This document shows, one piece after another, positions 50,656 through 61,885 of a stretch of DNA of 64,000 nt. A program made the position numbers and the translations under genes. Position 1 is the stretch's first letter. Every line of letters begins with the position of its first letter. Source of the stretch: Datura wrightii (lineage: Eukaryota > Streptophyta > Magnoliopsida > Solanales > Solanaceae); contig JASDFA010000010.1 of the NCBI GenBank assembly GCA_035772735.1, positions 179,019,501 through 179,083,500 on the forward strand. The letters run 5' to 3'. Below the pieces are notes generated by a model, which made no database searches, was not told where the DNA came from, and saw nothing but the letters and a program-made list of their open reading frames with translations.

Positions 50656-51480
50656 ACATGTTATTTCGGCCCCTGATCTTCGATCCACCGCCAACTCCTC
50701 CCCTATACTGTTGCAGGTTTTGCCTTCTCCCACCTCTATCCTTCCAGTCTGTCCCTTCCTTGTCTTTCATCGAGGCTCGAGCCTTCGGCTTCGACCACAC
50801 ACCTTGACTCAAAAATTTAACTCTGTGATATTTTGGCCTGGAATTCAACCCCAACTTGAAACTCGATCCTCAATTCGAGACCAACCACGACCTTGAAGAG
50901 GGAGCCGACCCCGATTCGACCCCAACTTGAGATTCAAATCCGACCTTGATTCAAGATCTAACTTTGGTCTGATCTCAATACAGGACCCCACGTTTTGACT
51001 CTGATCTAAGACTTAAACCCTTGACCCAAGATTTGACCTTGTTATGAACTTGATTTGAGTCTCGATTCTGAGTCAAGACCTGGGTTGGAGTCAAGATCGA
51101 GTCGTAAGTCAGGGTAAGGTCTCAAGTCTAGGTACCGAACGAGATCGAGTTCCATGCCGAGGTTGGTTCCCGAGTCGGAGTGGGGTTCAAGTCGGGGTTG
51201 AGGAGTCGAGTCCCGAGTGAGGATCAAGTCATGGGTCAAGATCGAGTCCCATATCGAGATCGGGTTATGATTTTAGGTCGAAGTTCGGGTCTCGAGTCAT
51301 AATCAACCAATTAGGTTTGAGTTCTTAGTCAAGGCTAGGGATCTGATCCCACTTCTATGTTGGGGATCAAGTATCGAGTCATAAGTCCAAGTTGACTCCT
51401 GAATCAAAATTGAATCCCAAGTCAGAATTGGATCAATGATCGGATAACAAATCACAAGTCTTTATTATTTTTCTGTTGGG
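50656..51480. repeat. Low-complexity minisatellite-like block with strand switch
   Basis: Left of about 51040 the plus strand is rich in CGACCTTGA, GATTCGACCCCAACTTGAG and similar words; right of it the complementary words dominate (GAGTCAAGATCGAG, AAGTCGGGGTTGAGGAGTCG). Loose units of roughly 9-12 bases repeat with heavy variation. The block is clearly less AT-rich than its surroundings. The halves are thus in inverted orientation. Short frames here (50654-50854, 51042-51239) are by-products of the repeat. Confidence 0.6.
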
Positions 51481-51591
51481 GCCTAATTTTCCTAATGCCC
51501 CCTTCCTAAAAGTTGCAAAAGGATTTTGGGTGCTCTTTTAGATATACTGTTAATTTATTGGTTATCGTAATATTTATGAAAGTTACAAAGA

Positions 51592-51619
51592 AAACAACAA
51601 CAACAACAACAACAACAAA

Positions 51620-51697
<78 letters not shown>

Positions 51698-51698
51698 T
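51592..51698. repeat. (CAA)n-(TAA)n compound microsatellite
   Basis: About eight CAA triplets pass directly into about 25 TAA triplets. A poly-Ile open frame across it is an artefact. Confidence 0.95.
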
Positions 51699-52075
51699 CC
51701 CTACACATAATTTTAAAATTGACGATTGATCGATCTTATTAAAGATTGACGTTTATATTATGTGAAAAAATCTGAATATCAAATTCATAATAATATCATA
51801 ACGGATATAATGACTAATCAATACCATCATAATCCTATTTGTAAGCCCTTAAACCATTTATATATATGTGGGAAAATTATACGACTCAACAAAGAGTTAG
51901 CTTTGAAGTGTTATTGGTTGAATTAATGTATCCAATTGAAGTGTTAATCCAAGCATTGATTTCTTTAAGTTTGTTAAAATAAAACTTACATGTCTAAGAA
52001 TAACTAAAAAGCATGACAAATCGCTGTATTTTGTAGATGAAATATTAAAAAAAATACTTCCTCCCCTATTAGAAA
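51699..52075. other. Intergenic AT-rich DNA
   Basis: Nothing recognisable between the microsatellite and the next MITE. Confidence 0.4.
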
Positions 52076-52863
52076 TAGTGGTGTTCAAAAGTAAATCTAA
52101 AAATCGTGTTAAATTGATAAATCAAATAAAATCGAGAAATAAAATAACGATTAGTGCTATAAAAAATATATCATAATTAATTTGGTTTGATTTTAATGAA
52201 AAAAGAAGAATCAAACCAACTGAATTAAACCGACTTTATATTTATACAAAATTTATAAATATTTTGTACTTTAAAATATTTACTATAATATAATTTGTAT
52301 GCTGTCAAGGATCTACTGAAAATAATTTTTCTACTATTTCAAGATAGATATAAGATTTGTGTACACACTATTCTCGTCGAACTCCATTTGTGAGATTTCA
52401 CAAGGTATGTTGTTATTATTGTAACTATTTATTTAGGCTTTTTCATGATTCATGTTTCTTACATGGTACAACAAGTCTTTATAAAATCATATTCCTTAAA
52501 CATCTTGTAACTCAAATAAAGCTAAAACCAAATTATGTTTATTTTTATTATCTCTTATTAATAGTATCGTGACATTATACTTTAGTATATAATGCAGTGA
52601 TTTATTTCACATTCTTTTTGTTTTCTTTGGAGCGCCATACAATTATTATATTTAATAGAATAAAAGAAATATTTGAAAGAATTAGTTACACGTTTTATGT
52701 TGTGAAGATTTGATGGAAAAAAAAACTTGAAAACATTAAACTAAATAAAAAAATCGACATAAAAAAATTAACTCTTATTGATTTATTTGATTAATAAATT
52801 TAAAATTTTGATATAATAGATTGATTTGATAAATAAAAAATCAAGAATCTATATAGACCCCTA
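52076..52863. mobile_element. Putative hAT-type MITE carrying a nested SINE
   Basis: The left end TAGTGGTGTTCAAAAGTAAA and the right end in reverse complement TAGGGGTCTATATAGATTCT are related. Inner arms around 52105-52140 and 52790-52845 are also inverted (TTGATAAATCAAATAAAATC against GATTGATTTGATAAATAAA). No clear 8-bp target duplication. The central 300-400 bases include a SINE remnant. Confidence 0.45.
52331..52425 (+). mobile_element. Degenerate SINE fragment (3' part)
   Basis: AGATAGATATAAGATTTGTG, TACACACTATTCTCGTCGAACTC-like body split by substitutions, then GTGAGATTTCACAAGGTATG and TTGTTATTATTG. It has the same body plan as the SINE fragment at 1990-2085. Confidence 0.5.
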
Positions 52864-53505
52864 ATTTTGGTTAATGTGAAGTTTGTCCTCTAGATTCAAA
52901 ATATAAGAGGTGGGTGAAATTTCATCAATATGACATGGTAGAGAAGTACATTAAGGAGTTGTTTGGCCATGAAAATTATTTAAATTTTTTGATTTTTTTA
53001 TATTTAAAAAATAATATTTAATATGAAATTTGAAATTGTATTTTAAATTTGAAAAACACAAAATACGTTTTCACTTTTTTCATTTTACTTTTGAACCTTT
53101 ATTTATTTTTAGTTTTTACCCCAAATTCTTTTGTTTCAATAAAAATGACATTTTTCGACCACCAATTTCAATTTCAATTCCAACAGGAATAATATAACTA
53201 GTGCAACTCCAGGAATAAAGTTTGAGAAAAATCAAATATACACAGACCTTGCTTTTATTTTTTGGGATAAAAAAATAATTTTTGATAGTCTATTTTTAAC
53301 TCACTTTTTTGAAAATATTTTAAATAAAATAAATAATATTTAATTTTTATGACCAAACACCTATATCGCTGTAAACGTAATCTTATTTTTACAATAACAA
53401 ATTTTGCATATTTAGACATCATTTGTAACTTTACTTACAAGAAGTTCGTTTGACAATTCAGGAGAGAGACTGAACTTTAAACTTGAAAATGAAGTACTTC
53501 ATCAG
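52864..53505. other. Intergenic AT-rich DNA
   Basis: No gene or clear element end recognised before the Helitron-like array. Confidence 0.4.
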
Positions 53506-56500
53506 TTTTAAATTATTAGTTTTTGGACATATGTTTTATATATTCATATTAAATAATTAAATATAGAGTTGCGATAAGTGTAAATTCAAAATGATTAAAC
53601 TGGCGTTTTGGTTACCTTAGTTTGCTAATCATGTTTTGATAAAAAGTAAGTATAAAGCGTGACAAGATCACCTAAATAAAATGAAAACCAAAAAAATTTC
53701 AACACTTATGCAGAAAAAAGTGCAAGGATTACATAAAATACAAGTTACTATAATGGGCATAAATATAAGCCACGAGCTAAAAGTAAATTTAATTTGCAGG
53801 TTTGAGACTGTTTCTATCAAGTTTATGGACATGTGGGTGTTTGATTTAATTTATAAGCACTTTTTAACTTTTTGTAGTGTTTGGTTTTATCAAAAAGTTC
53901 TTAAAAAAAGTTTTAAAATGCTTTAAAAAAACCAAAAGCCAAAAATTGGTAGATACCAATTTTTTATTTTTTGGCATATGAGTCATTTAGGTTTGACCAA
54001 ACTATTAACATTTTTATCTCATAATATATTTCTAATTTCAATAATATCCTCACTCAAATCTTTGATTAAATTTTATTTTTTGTGTATATTAGAAAAAAAT
54101 ATTTAAAAATATGAAAGAAAAAAAATCGAGGTAGTATTAATTCATTTAAATTATTATATTCAATTTTATAAAAAAAGATAGAACTATACTCCAAATAATA
54201 AGTAAAAAAGAGCCTAATTTTATTTAAATTATATATTTTAAAAATTAAAAATAACTTAAATAATTAGTTTATATTAAAAAATAAAAATATAAATTAATTT
54301 AAATTTTAATTATTTTATAAATAAAAATATTATAGTAATTCATTTTTTATAGTATTAACAAGTTTAAGGGCATTTCAGTCATTTGACCCAAAATAAGTGT
54401 TTAACAACACTTATGTACCAAACACATCAATAACTTTTTTCAGCTTCAACACTTTTATTCAAACACATAACTGCTTATTTGTAAAATAAGTTTCACCACT
54501 TAAAAAGTGTTTTAACCACTTATATTTAAAAATCACTTTTTTCAGCTAAACCAAATGGACTCTAACCCAAAATGTCATCAACAACAAAGCAAGAAGGTAA
54601 AATCAAAAAATATTTGAAAAACTATCAAAAGGATAAGAAAGAGAGCAACAACTTCATATTACCTATTAAAAGGTGTAGAGTATGATAATGACACAGAGAC
54701 ATCAATTTTTCATATTAAGTCTGCTTAATGGTACATATTTTTATTAGAGAATTATGTATAAATACTATTGTAACTAGTAGAAGCTTGTGAGATGAAATAA
54801 TTTGAAGGTGAAAAGATAATATATGAAATAATAATTAAAAACATATAAAAGTGTAACCTACAATAATTACTGGTAGGTGAAAAAATCCTCTTCATTTACA
54901 CAGTTCAATGAATGATTTTATTCATTTATATATATTAGTCTATGTGTATACGCCTCGCGCGTGTCTCTCATATTAATGAGAATAAATTTATAAAAATAGT
55001 ATAAATCATATTTAAAAGATGTGTTTATGTAACAATATAAGAATTTAAAAAGAAAATTATGAATTTCTAATTGATAAATGATTATGTTTAAGAGTGATCC
55101 AATCTAATAGTTCGTTCTTGAATTTGTTCTAATACTTGTTTCAACGAAGAAAAACATCATAGAAATATTTAAAAAATTGTTCACCTTTACATGAGCACTT
55201 AATGCATACATTATATGTATATATAAATATTAGTATTTTCTATATGTTTTAAAAAAAGAAAGAATTTCATATATAACATTTAGTTAATTTTAAAATTCTA
55301 AATATTACAAAAAATAATTAAATAACTATTTTGTCAACTGTGAACTTTAAAAAAAAAGTGAACGATATTCTTTTACGAGGTTTCATACTTTAAATATTTG
55401 ATTATAACTTAATTTTAAATTTTTCATTTTTACATTTTATGAGATTATTTCATCTTATTGTTTCTTTTTCTTTTAATCTATGTTTTTAGTCAAACACTTC
55501 ACATAAAATGAATTTCACATAAATTGAGGGAAAAAATAGTGTAGATTTAACTAAAGAGAGTGAATAACAAGAGTGTTCAATTAATTAACACAACTTAAAG
55601 TATGTTATGTTTCTATAATTATTTTTTATTATCGTTTTTTTTTTAAAAGAAGAAGAAGATGATGAACAAGGAATTCACGAATTAATAAATAATAAAATTA
55701 CACTCTTTCATATTGAAACATTGTGATGGATAATTAGTTTGATAAATAATGAATTAATATATAAGTTAACAGAATTGTAATCAAAAGTCTTAAATGTCAT
55801 AACTTTTAACATAGTTTAAACAAGAAAAGATTTAAGAAATAAAATTTTAGTCAATTTTAAAATACTAAATATTAGGAGTTTTACCTTTTACAAATTGGTA
55901 AAGATCTATAACAATTAAATAACAACTAATTGAGGAAATTAGTGAATGACAATTTATCTATTGTAGAATCTTTTAATAAAGGGCAAAAAGTTCAATCAAC
56001 ATTTATAAAGACATTCGTGCTTATATCTACAAAGAATATTTTGTTAAGTAAATAAGAGTAAAATATTATGCATATACTGAATGTTAGATTAGTTGATGAA
56101 ATCTAAAGAAATTACCAAAGATTGTTCCATCGAAAGATTGTATTGCATCTTAAAATGAAACAAAGTTGTTTGAAAAAGTAACAGTAGAAAAAGTGATTGT
56201 TGCATTCCCGAACTATAGTGTTGTTAGTGCATTCAACATCAATTTTCTTGTTTACTGGTAAAAATTTATGGTTAACACTATTAATATATCAATTTATTTT
56301 GACAGATCTTGTCTTGTTGTAAATATTTCTTTTACTTTTCAATATATAATTATTGAAAAATATAGCATAAACTTTTATACCCTGCAAAAGATTAAACTTT
56401 AACGGTGTGTGTGTGCGTGTGTGTAAAATAGATTAGAACTCAACATATATCTAAAAATATATATTAAATATAGAATATGATATGAAAAAGAATTATTACC

Positions 56501-57808
56501 TCTTCGTCAACTAATGTTATATTCATTCGTATGCTTTTGTTCACTTTTTATACTCTTTCACTAATTCAGCTTCAATTATTAAGACTTTTATTATCTAATG
56601 AGAATCATATCGCCTTAAGTTGTTAATTTGCGCAACTTGTTCACAAAATCCTTTTTAGGTTCCATTGCAGTATTATTTAAAATAAATTGCGCACAAGAGT
56701 TATAATTATGATAATTTATAATTTAATTAAAATAATTATTTTATGAGATGAAGAAATTACTTTAACTGAATAGATGATATTTATGGATGTATGAGTACAT
56801 GAAGAATGTAAGTTATTTAATAACACAAAATTCTAAATCACATAATATCAATATAAGACTCAATTAAAGTAGATAACATAGTATCAATATTAGACTCAAC
56901 TAAATAAGACAAATTAAGTTAAATTATTTTAAATACAAATATGCTGACATAATAATTACTATTGTATTTTTTTAAATCAACAACATTCAAAAAAAAAAAT
57001 CTAACATGAAAAAAGGAAGAAGATAGATTAACACCAAAACGTTTAGTGTTGGAGATTGAATCAAAGATGTTGATCTAGAAAAGTTGATGAATTAAATTAT
57101 GCAATTATAAATTCTTTTATAGAAGTGGAAGAATTTATAAATAATTTTTTTTTAAGTATAGAAATATTAGGACATTATTGAAAAAGAATATTTTTTAAAA
57201 ATCAAAAAGGAAAAATAATAATTTTTTGTAAAAATTCCCCACAATCAAAAGGAAAAAAAAGTTTCCAGATCATAAAGGAAAAAGAAATTTCGTGGAAATG
57301 TTTTTTTCCTTCTTTTTTTTTTAATTTTATTCTTTTAATTTAAGATTTACACTATAGAGTTACGCTATAAGTAAAAAATTTAATATAATAAATTAAGGTA
57401 AAAAAATCGTGACTATCAAAAAGAAAAAAACTCGATATTTTTTTAATTTTTAAACCATAAATAGAATTAGGCCATAAATAAAAAATCTAATATGATAAAT
57501 AAAGTGATGGAATAATTAAAAGTAATAATCTTAAATAATAATTATATAAAAATAGTATAAAATGACAATTTTCTTCATTGTGATATCATTTGATGAAGGA
57601 CAAAAAATTCAATCAACATTTTTAAGGGCTTCACACTTTTAATATAGTGAGTGTGTATTAGATATTTGATGGTAAAATATTACTATTTAATTAGATATTT
57701 TAATTTACTGTATGGGAAAAATAATAAGACAACTTTTAAGATAAGGGCTTTTCACTTTTAATTAGTTAAATATTTTATTATTATTATTATTATTATTACT
57801 ACTATTAT
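53506..57808 (-). mobile_element. Helitron-like array, copy A
   Basis: On the minus strand, hairpin-plus-CTAAT/CTAGT-like 3' termini occur at about 53506 and 54945. At 54945-54970, ACGCGCGAGGCGT precedes CTAAT. Near 57664-57775 a stretch reading (minus) ACTAATTAAAAGTG...CATCAAATATC resembles Helitron 5' ends and recurs beside each terminus. The block is homologous to 60411-64000. No Rep/helicase is encoded, so it would be non-autonomous. It contains an extra insertion at about 53829-54566 not present in copy B. Confidence 0.45.
53829..54566. mobile_element. MITE-like insertion specific to copy A
   Basis: Copies A and B align through TTTCTATCAAGTTTATGGA and resume at AAAATG(T/C)C(A/G)(T/C)CAACAACAAA. 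Copy A has about 740 extra bases in between. These begin GTGGGTGTTTGATTTAATTT and end AGCTAAACCAAATGGACTC, an imperfect inverted repeat of the 'TTTGGTTTAGCT' kind, with AAAAAGTG/CACTTTTT words near both ends. Exact ends and target duplication are not fixed. Confidence 0.6.
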
Positions 57809-60131
57809 TGTCACACCCTACTTTGGGGGGTATGACGGGCACCTGATGCCTGCTAGACTCTAGACTGCTAAATGGTCCAGCCTGAGCACATCTGGTGCTT
57901 TGGCTGGCTTTGGCTCTATTTCAAGAAACAAATCGGCTATATAACGGTTGTAAATACAGCCTCCGGCCAACTGGCCTGTAGCCATCTGTACCTGCAACAA
58001 CAGCTAACCAGAAACAGACTTATAACAAGGAACCTATGCGGGCCGACAAGGCCACCATGCTGTCTAGTTATCTGTACCTCAACACAAGACTGCTATAAAA
58101 CTACGTGACCGGCAAGGTCACCACTACTGTCAAACTAGGGCCCCACACGACCAACATAAACTGGAATACAAACAGCTACAGCAGACTGCACGGCCCCACA
58201 CGACCGGCTCAATTAACCACAGGGAATATATACAGACTGCAAGCCTCTACGAATACTGTAAGAAATTAATAGAAATGATCGGGACAGGGCCCCGACCTAC
58301 CCATACTGCACAACAAAAGAAAAGGAGTTACACCTCTGGGAATCAGACTCCAGATGACAGGAGCTGATAACTCACTGGCAGGCTGGAATCACGAGGGATC
58401 GGCTCCTCGTCCGTAAGTACCTGTAGGCAAGCAATACAGCGCCCCGCTGGGCGTCAGTACCATAGGTACTGAGCATGTAAAGCAAACTGAAATATGCAAC
58501 TAAAACGAATAGCACAATAACATGACATTTTAAGCAAGAAGTAGCTGAGTCTATCTAACTGAGGATAACTGGGGAGAATTTATACATTCCGTAACTAACT
58601 GAGCGTACATGAAGATGTGTCGTCCTTCTGTCTATCAGTATCTACTAGCACATATCAATATACATAATAATACACACAATACCTGACCGATCCCCATAAG
58701 CCGGAAGGTTCCAACCAAGCAAGCAATCTATTTACCCCTACCCGGGTCTAAACCAACCAAAAACAAGTCACTCCACTCATCTGATAACTGTGAGCTCCTC
58801 CTATCGGCCCCCTTGGGTACGTAGCTCAGGCCTTGGCCTCTGACAATAAACTGTGTCTGAGTCCGAAGACTCCTGCCTCTGGGCACTGGTGTGCACACAA
58901 AGTGGTCTACCCTTGTAAACAGGGTGTGCTAGCTCTGCGCAGAGTAAACTGAACTACCCCTGCAAGTAGGGTGGTCTGGACCGTATTATCATGGTGGTCG
59001 GCCATCATCGTCCTTTAGTCGGATGACATCGCCCAGCTGGTGGCGGTATCTGAATCTGGTATCGACACAGCTATAACCCAGGGGCGGTGGGGATGCTAAA
59101 GGGTGCCCACATGCCACAACAAGTCTCAACATACAAAACACATACACAGCAAGCATGCTCAATGCAAAATACTAACCATATTCTCTTCTTGTATCTCAAA
59201 GCCAGTTTGTATTAAATAACTGAAACTATATTCTGTTTTACACTATTCCTGGTTGCTGGACTAACTGTTACCTGGCCTTTATCTGTCTATCTGATTATAT
59301 CTGGATATAACTCAATAACATAAAATGTACCACCTACTACTGGATACAATCTCAACAGATGTAATACGTATTGCCTGATTATCTACTATTCTGATTATCG
59401 CATGATACATAATTAATATACTAGCATGCTTGCTAGAAATTATATTAAAATCGTTCCTGTACACTGGGTATCGGTTAATAGCCTTTATTCTATTTACTTT
59501 CTAAGCTATACTTCCTGGCTTGCCGAAAGAATAACTTTACATACCTGGTTTCTGAGTACCCGACTGACCGGTGTAATTTCCGTCGGTACTTCTGCTGTTT
59601 CTCCCAACTACATTCATATACACGTCAATTAGAACCAAATACATTAATATTCGGGAGAAATTATCACTTTTGATATATATATTTATCCCAACTTCAACCT
59701 TTCGGAAAACGCTCAAAAACTCATTATTTCTCGATAGTCCAGAAGGGATAAATGCTCACTGCAACGCTAGGAACACATTGGTACTAATTTAAAGTAATTC
59801 TATTTACTTTACCTCGGTAGCACGACGTTTCGCCGGCCAAATTTCACGAAACCAACTCCGTAGGAATGCTCTCTGCAGCTTTATACACCTGTACCTAAGC
59901 CGGAACGGAGTTTAGACCGCGTTTCGACGCGTAATTAGAAGGAAATTATATATGTTTGTCGTGGGTATTGTTCTCATATGAAGATGCCCTGTTTTTGCTG
60001 GAAATTTGCTGCTTTTAAATGGAAAAGCCGACCTTGCTATTTAATTAATTAATTTTTTTTTTTGCTTTCTAAATCCCTTAACCAACATGACTTTAGGCTA
60101 TTTATTTATTTAAAATTTATGGGGTGTAACA
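57809..60131. mobile_element. Solo LTR (2.3 kb) with 5-bp target duplication
   Basis: Begins TGTCACACCCTACTTTGGG and ends ATTTATGGGGTGTAACA, i.e. TG...CA with near-inverted termini. ATTAT is present on both sides (57804-57808 and 60132-60136), although this lies in AT repeats and could be chance. Composition is much less AT-rich than the flanks. No gag or pol coding is present. The structure fits a solo LTR left by recombination of a Gypsy-type element; strand and lineage are not determined. A 78-codon frame inside is not a gene. Confidence 0.75.
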
Positions 60132-60410
60132 ATTATTTAGTTAGTTAGTTATTAATTAGTACAATTATTATTATTATTTATTAGTTATATATATTTAATA
60201 TCATTATTATTATTTATATTTATTTATTATTATTTACTTATTTTAATTTTTTCACTTTTTGGTTTCCCACTTATCTAGTAATAAATATATAAATATGGTA
60301 TGATATGATAAAATATTAATATTTAATTATATATTAATTAAATTTTAATTTATTGAAGGGACAAAATGACAATTTAACTTTCAACTTGGGGGCTTCCCAC
60401 TTATATAATA
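60132..60410. other. Continuation of copy A beyond the solo LTR
   Basis: TTATT-rich simple sequence followed by TTTTTGGTTTCCCACTTAT and GGGACAAAATGACAATTTAA. It resembles 61200-61450 and leads directly into the CTAGT-type terminus at 60411. Confidence 0.45.
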
Positions 60411-61062
60411 ACTAGTTTTTGGACACGTATTCCGCACATGTATATCCACATTAAATAATTAAATATAGAGTAGCGATAAGTGTAAATTCAAAATGATTGA
60501 ACTGATGTTTTGGTTATCTTAGTTTGCTAATTATGCTTTGATGATGATTAAGTATTACGCGTGACAAGATCACCTAACTAAAATGAAAACAAAAAAAAGT
60601 TCAACATTTATGCAGAAAAGTGCAAAAATTACATAAAATATAAGCTACCATAATGGGCATAAATACAAGCCACGAGCCAAGAGCAAATTTAATCTGCAGC
60701 CTTGAGGCTGCTTCTATCAAGTTTATGGATATTTCATACAAACTCAAAATGCCGCCAACAACAAAACAAGAAGGTAAATCAGAAAATATTTGAAAAACTA
60801 TCAAAAAAAGAAGAAGAAGAAAGAATGCAACAACTTCATATTACCTATTAAAGTGTAGAGTATGATCATGACACAAAAACATATATTTTTCATATTGAGT
60901 TTGCTTAATAGTACAGATCTTCATTAGAAGATGAAATAATTGAAAGAATGAAAAGGTAATATATGAAATAATAATTAAAAAATATAAAAGTGTAACCTAC
61001 AATAATTGCTGACAGGTGAGACAATCCTCCTTATTTACTCGGTTCAATGAATGACTTTATTC

Positions 61063-61066
<4 letters not shown>

Positions 61067-61096
<30 letters not shown>
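61067..61096. repeat. (AT)n microsatellite
   Basis: About 15 AT units at a position where copy A has only a short TATATATA. Copies A and B diverge in structure right after it. Confidence 0.95.
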
Positions 61097-61099
<3 letters not shown>

Positions 61100-61734
61100 A
61101 TGGTAAAGTATTGCAATTTAATTAAATATTTTATTATATTTTAATTTACTACAGAGAAAAAATGGTAATCCAACTTTTAAAATAAGGGCTTTCCACTTTT
61201 AATTAGTGTAATATATAATAATAACAATAATTTATCATTATTATTTATTTATTTAATTATTAATTGTTATTATTATTATTTATTATTTATTATTTGTATT
61301 TATTTATTATCACTGTCATTATTTATATTTATTTATTATTATTTATTTATTATTATTATTATTAAATATTATTATTTACTTATTTTAACTTTTCATTTTT
61401 TGGTTTCCCACTTATATAATAATAAGTATATAAATATTTTATGATATATATATATATATATATATAATATTTGATGGTAAAATGTTGCTATTTAATTAGA
61501 TATTTTTGAACTTTCCACTTTTAATTAGTACTAGTTTTAGTGTACGTGCCTCGCGCGTATCCCTTATATTAATAAGAATAATTTTTTTAATATAACACAA
61601 ATAATATTTAAAAGATGTATTTGTATAATAATATAATAATTTAGAAAGAAAATTGTGAATTTTAAATTGATAAATGATTATGTTTAAAAGTTTGATTCAA
61701 TCTAATAGTTTATTCTTCAGTTTGTTCTAATACT

Positions 61735-61885
61735 AACCAACGAATGACAAGTGTTTTTCCTTGTGTGGATCCTATTTCAATGAAAACTTGATGAATCGAT
61801 CTACTTACACGTCTTGCTTTTATTATTATATCGGAAGTTACTCCACGTATTGCTTGACGTAAAACAAACAATGAATTTATTTTTT
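61735..61885 (-). pseudogene. rps7: Nuclear insertion of chloroplast rps7 fragment (NUPT)
   Basis: The minus strand encodes SLFVLRQAIRGVTSDIIIKA, then RRVSRSIHQVFIEIGS and TQGKTLVIRWLV. This is the middle of plastid ribosomal protein S7 (30S subunit), with several substitutions, many explicable as C-to-T or G-to-A changes. Only about 45-50 codons are present; start, N-terminal part and C terminus are missing. It sits inside Helitron-like copy B, and copy A lacks it at the homologous place (about 55135). It is a plastid-to-nucleus transfer and cannot make S7. Confidence 0.88.

Noticed and set aside
50654..51239. Small Pro/Arg/Ser- or Asp/Leu-rich proteins
   Set aside because: They follow from the repeated words of the low-complexity block and have no conserved features.
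51513..51710. Poly-Ile open reading frame
   Set aside because: It is produced by the compound (CAA)n-(TAA)n microsatellite.
57872..58108. 78-codon frame in the solo LTR
   Set aside because: Lies in non-coding LTR sequence with no recognisable motif; better composition explains its length.
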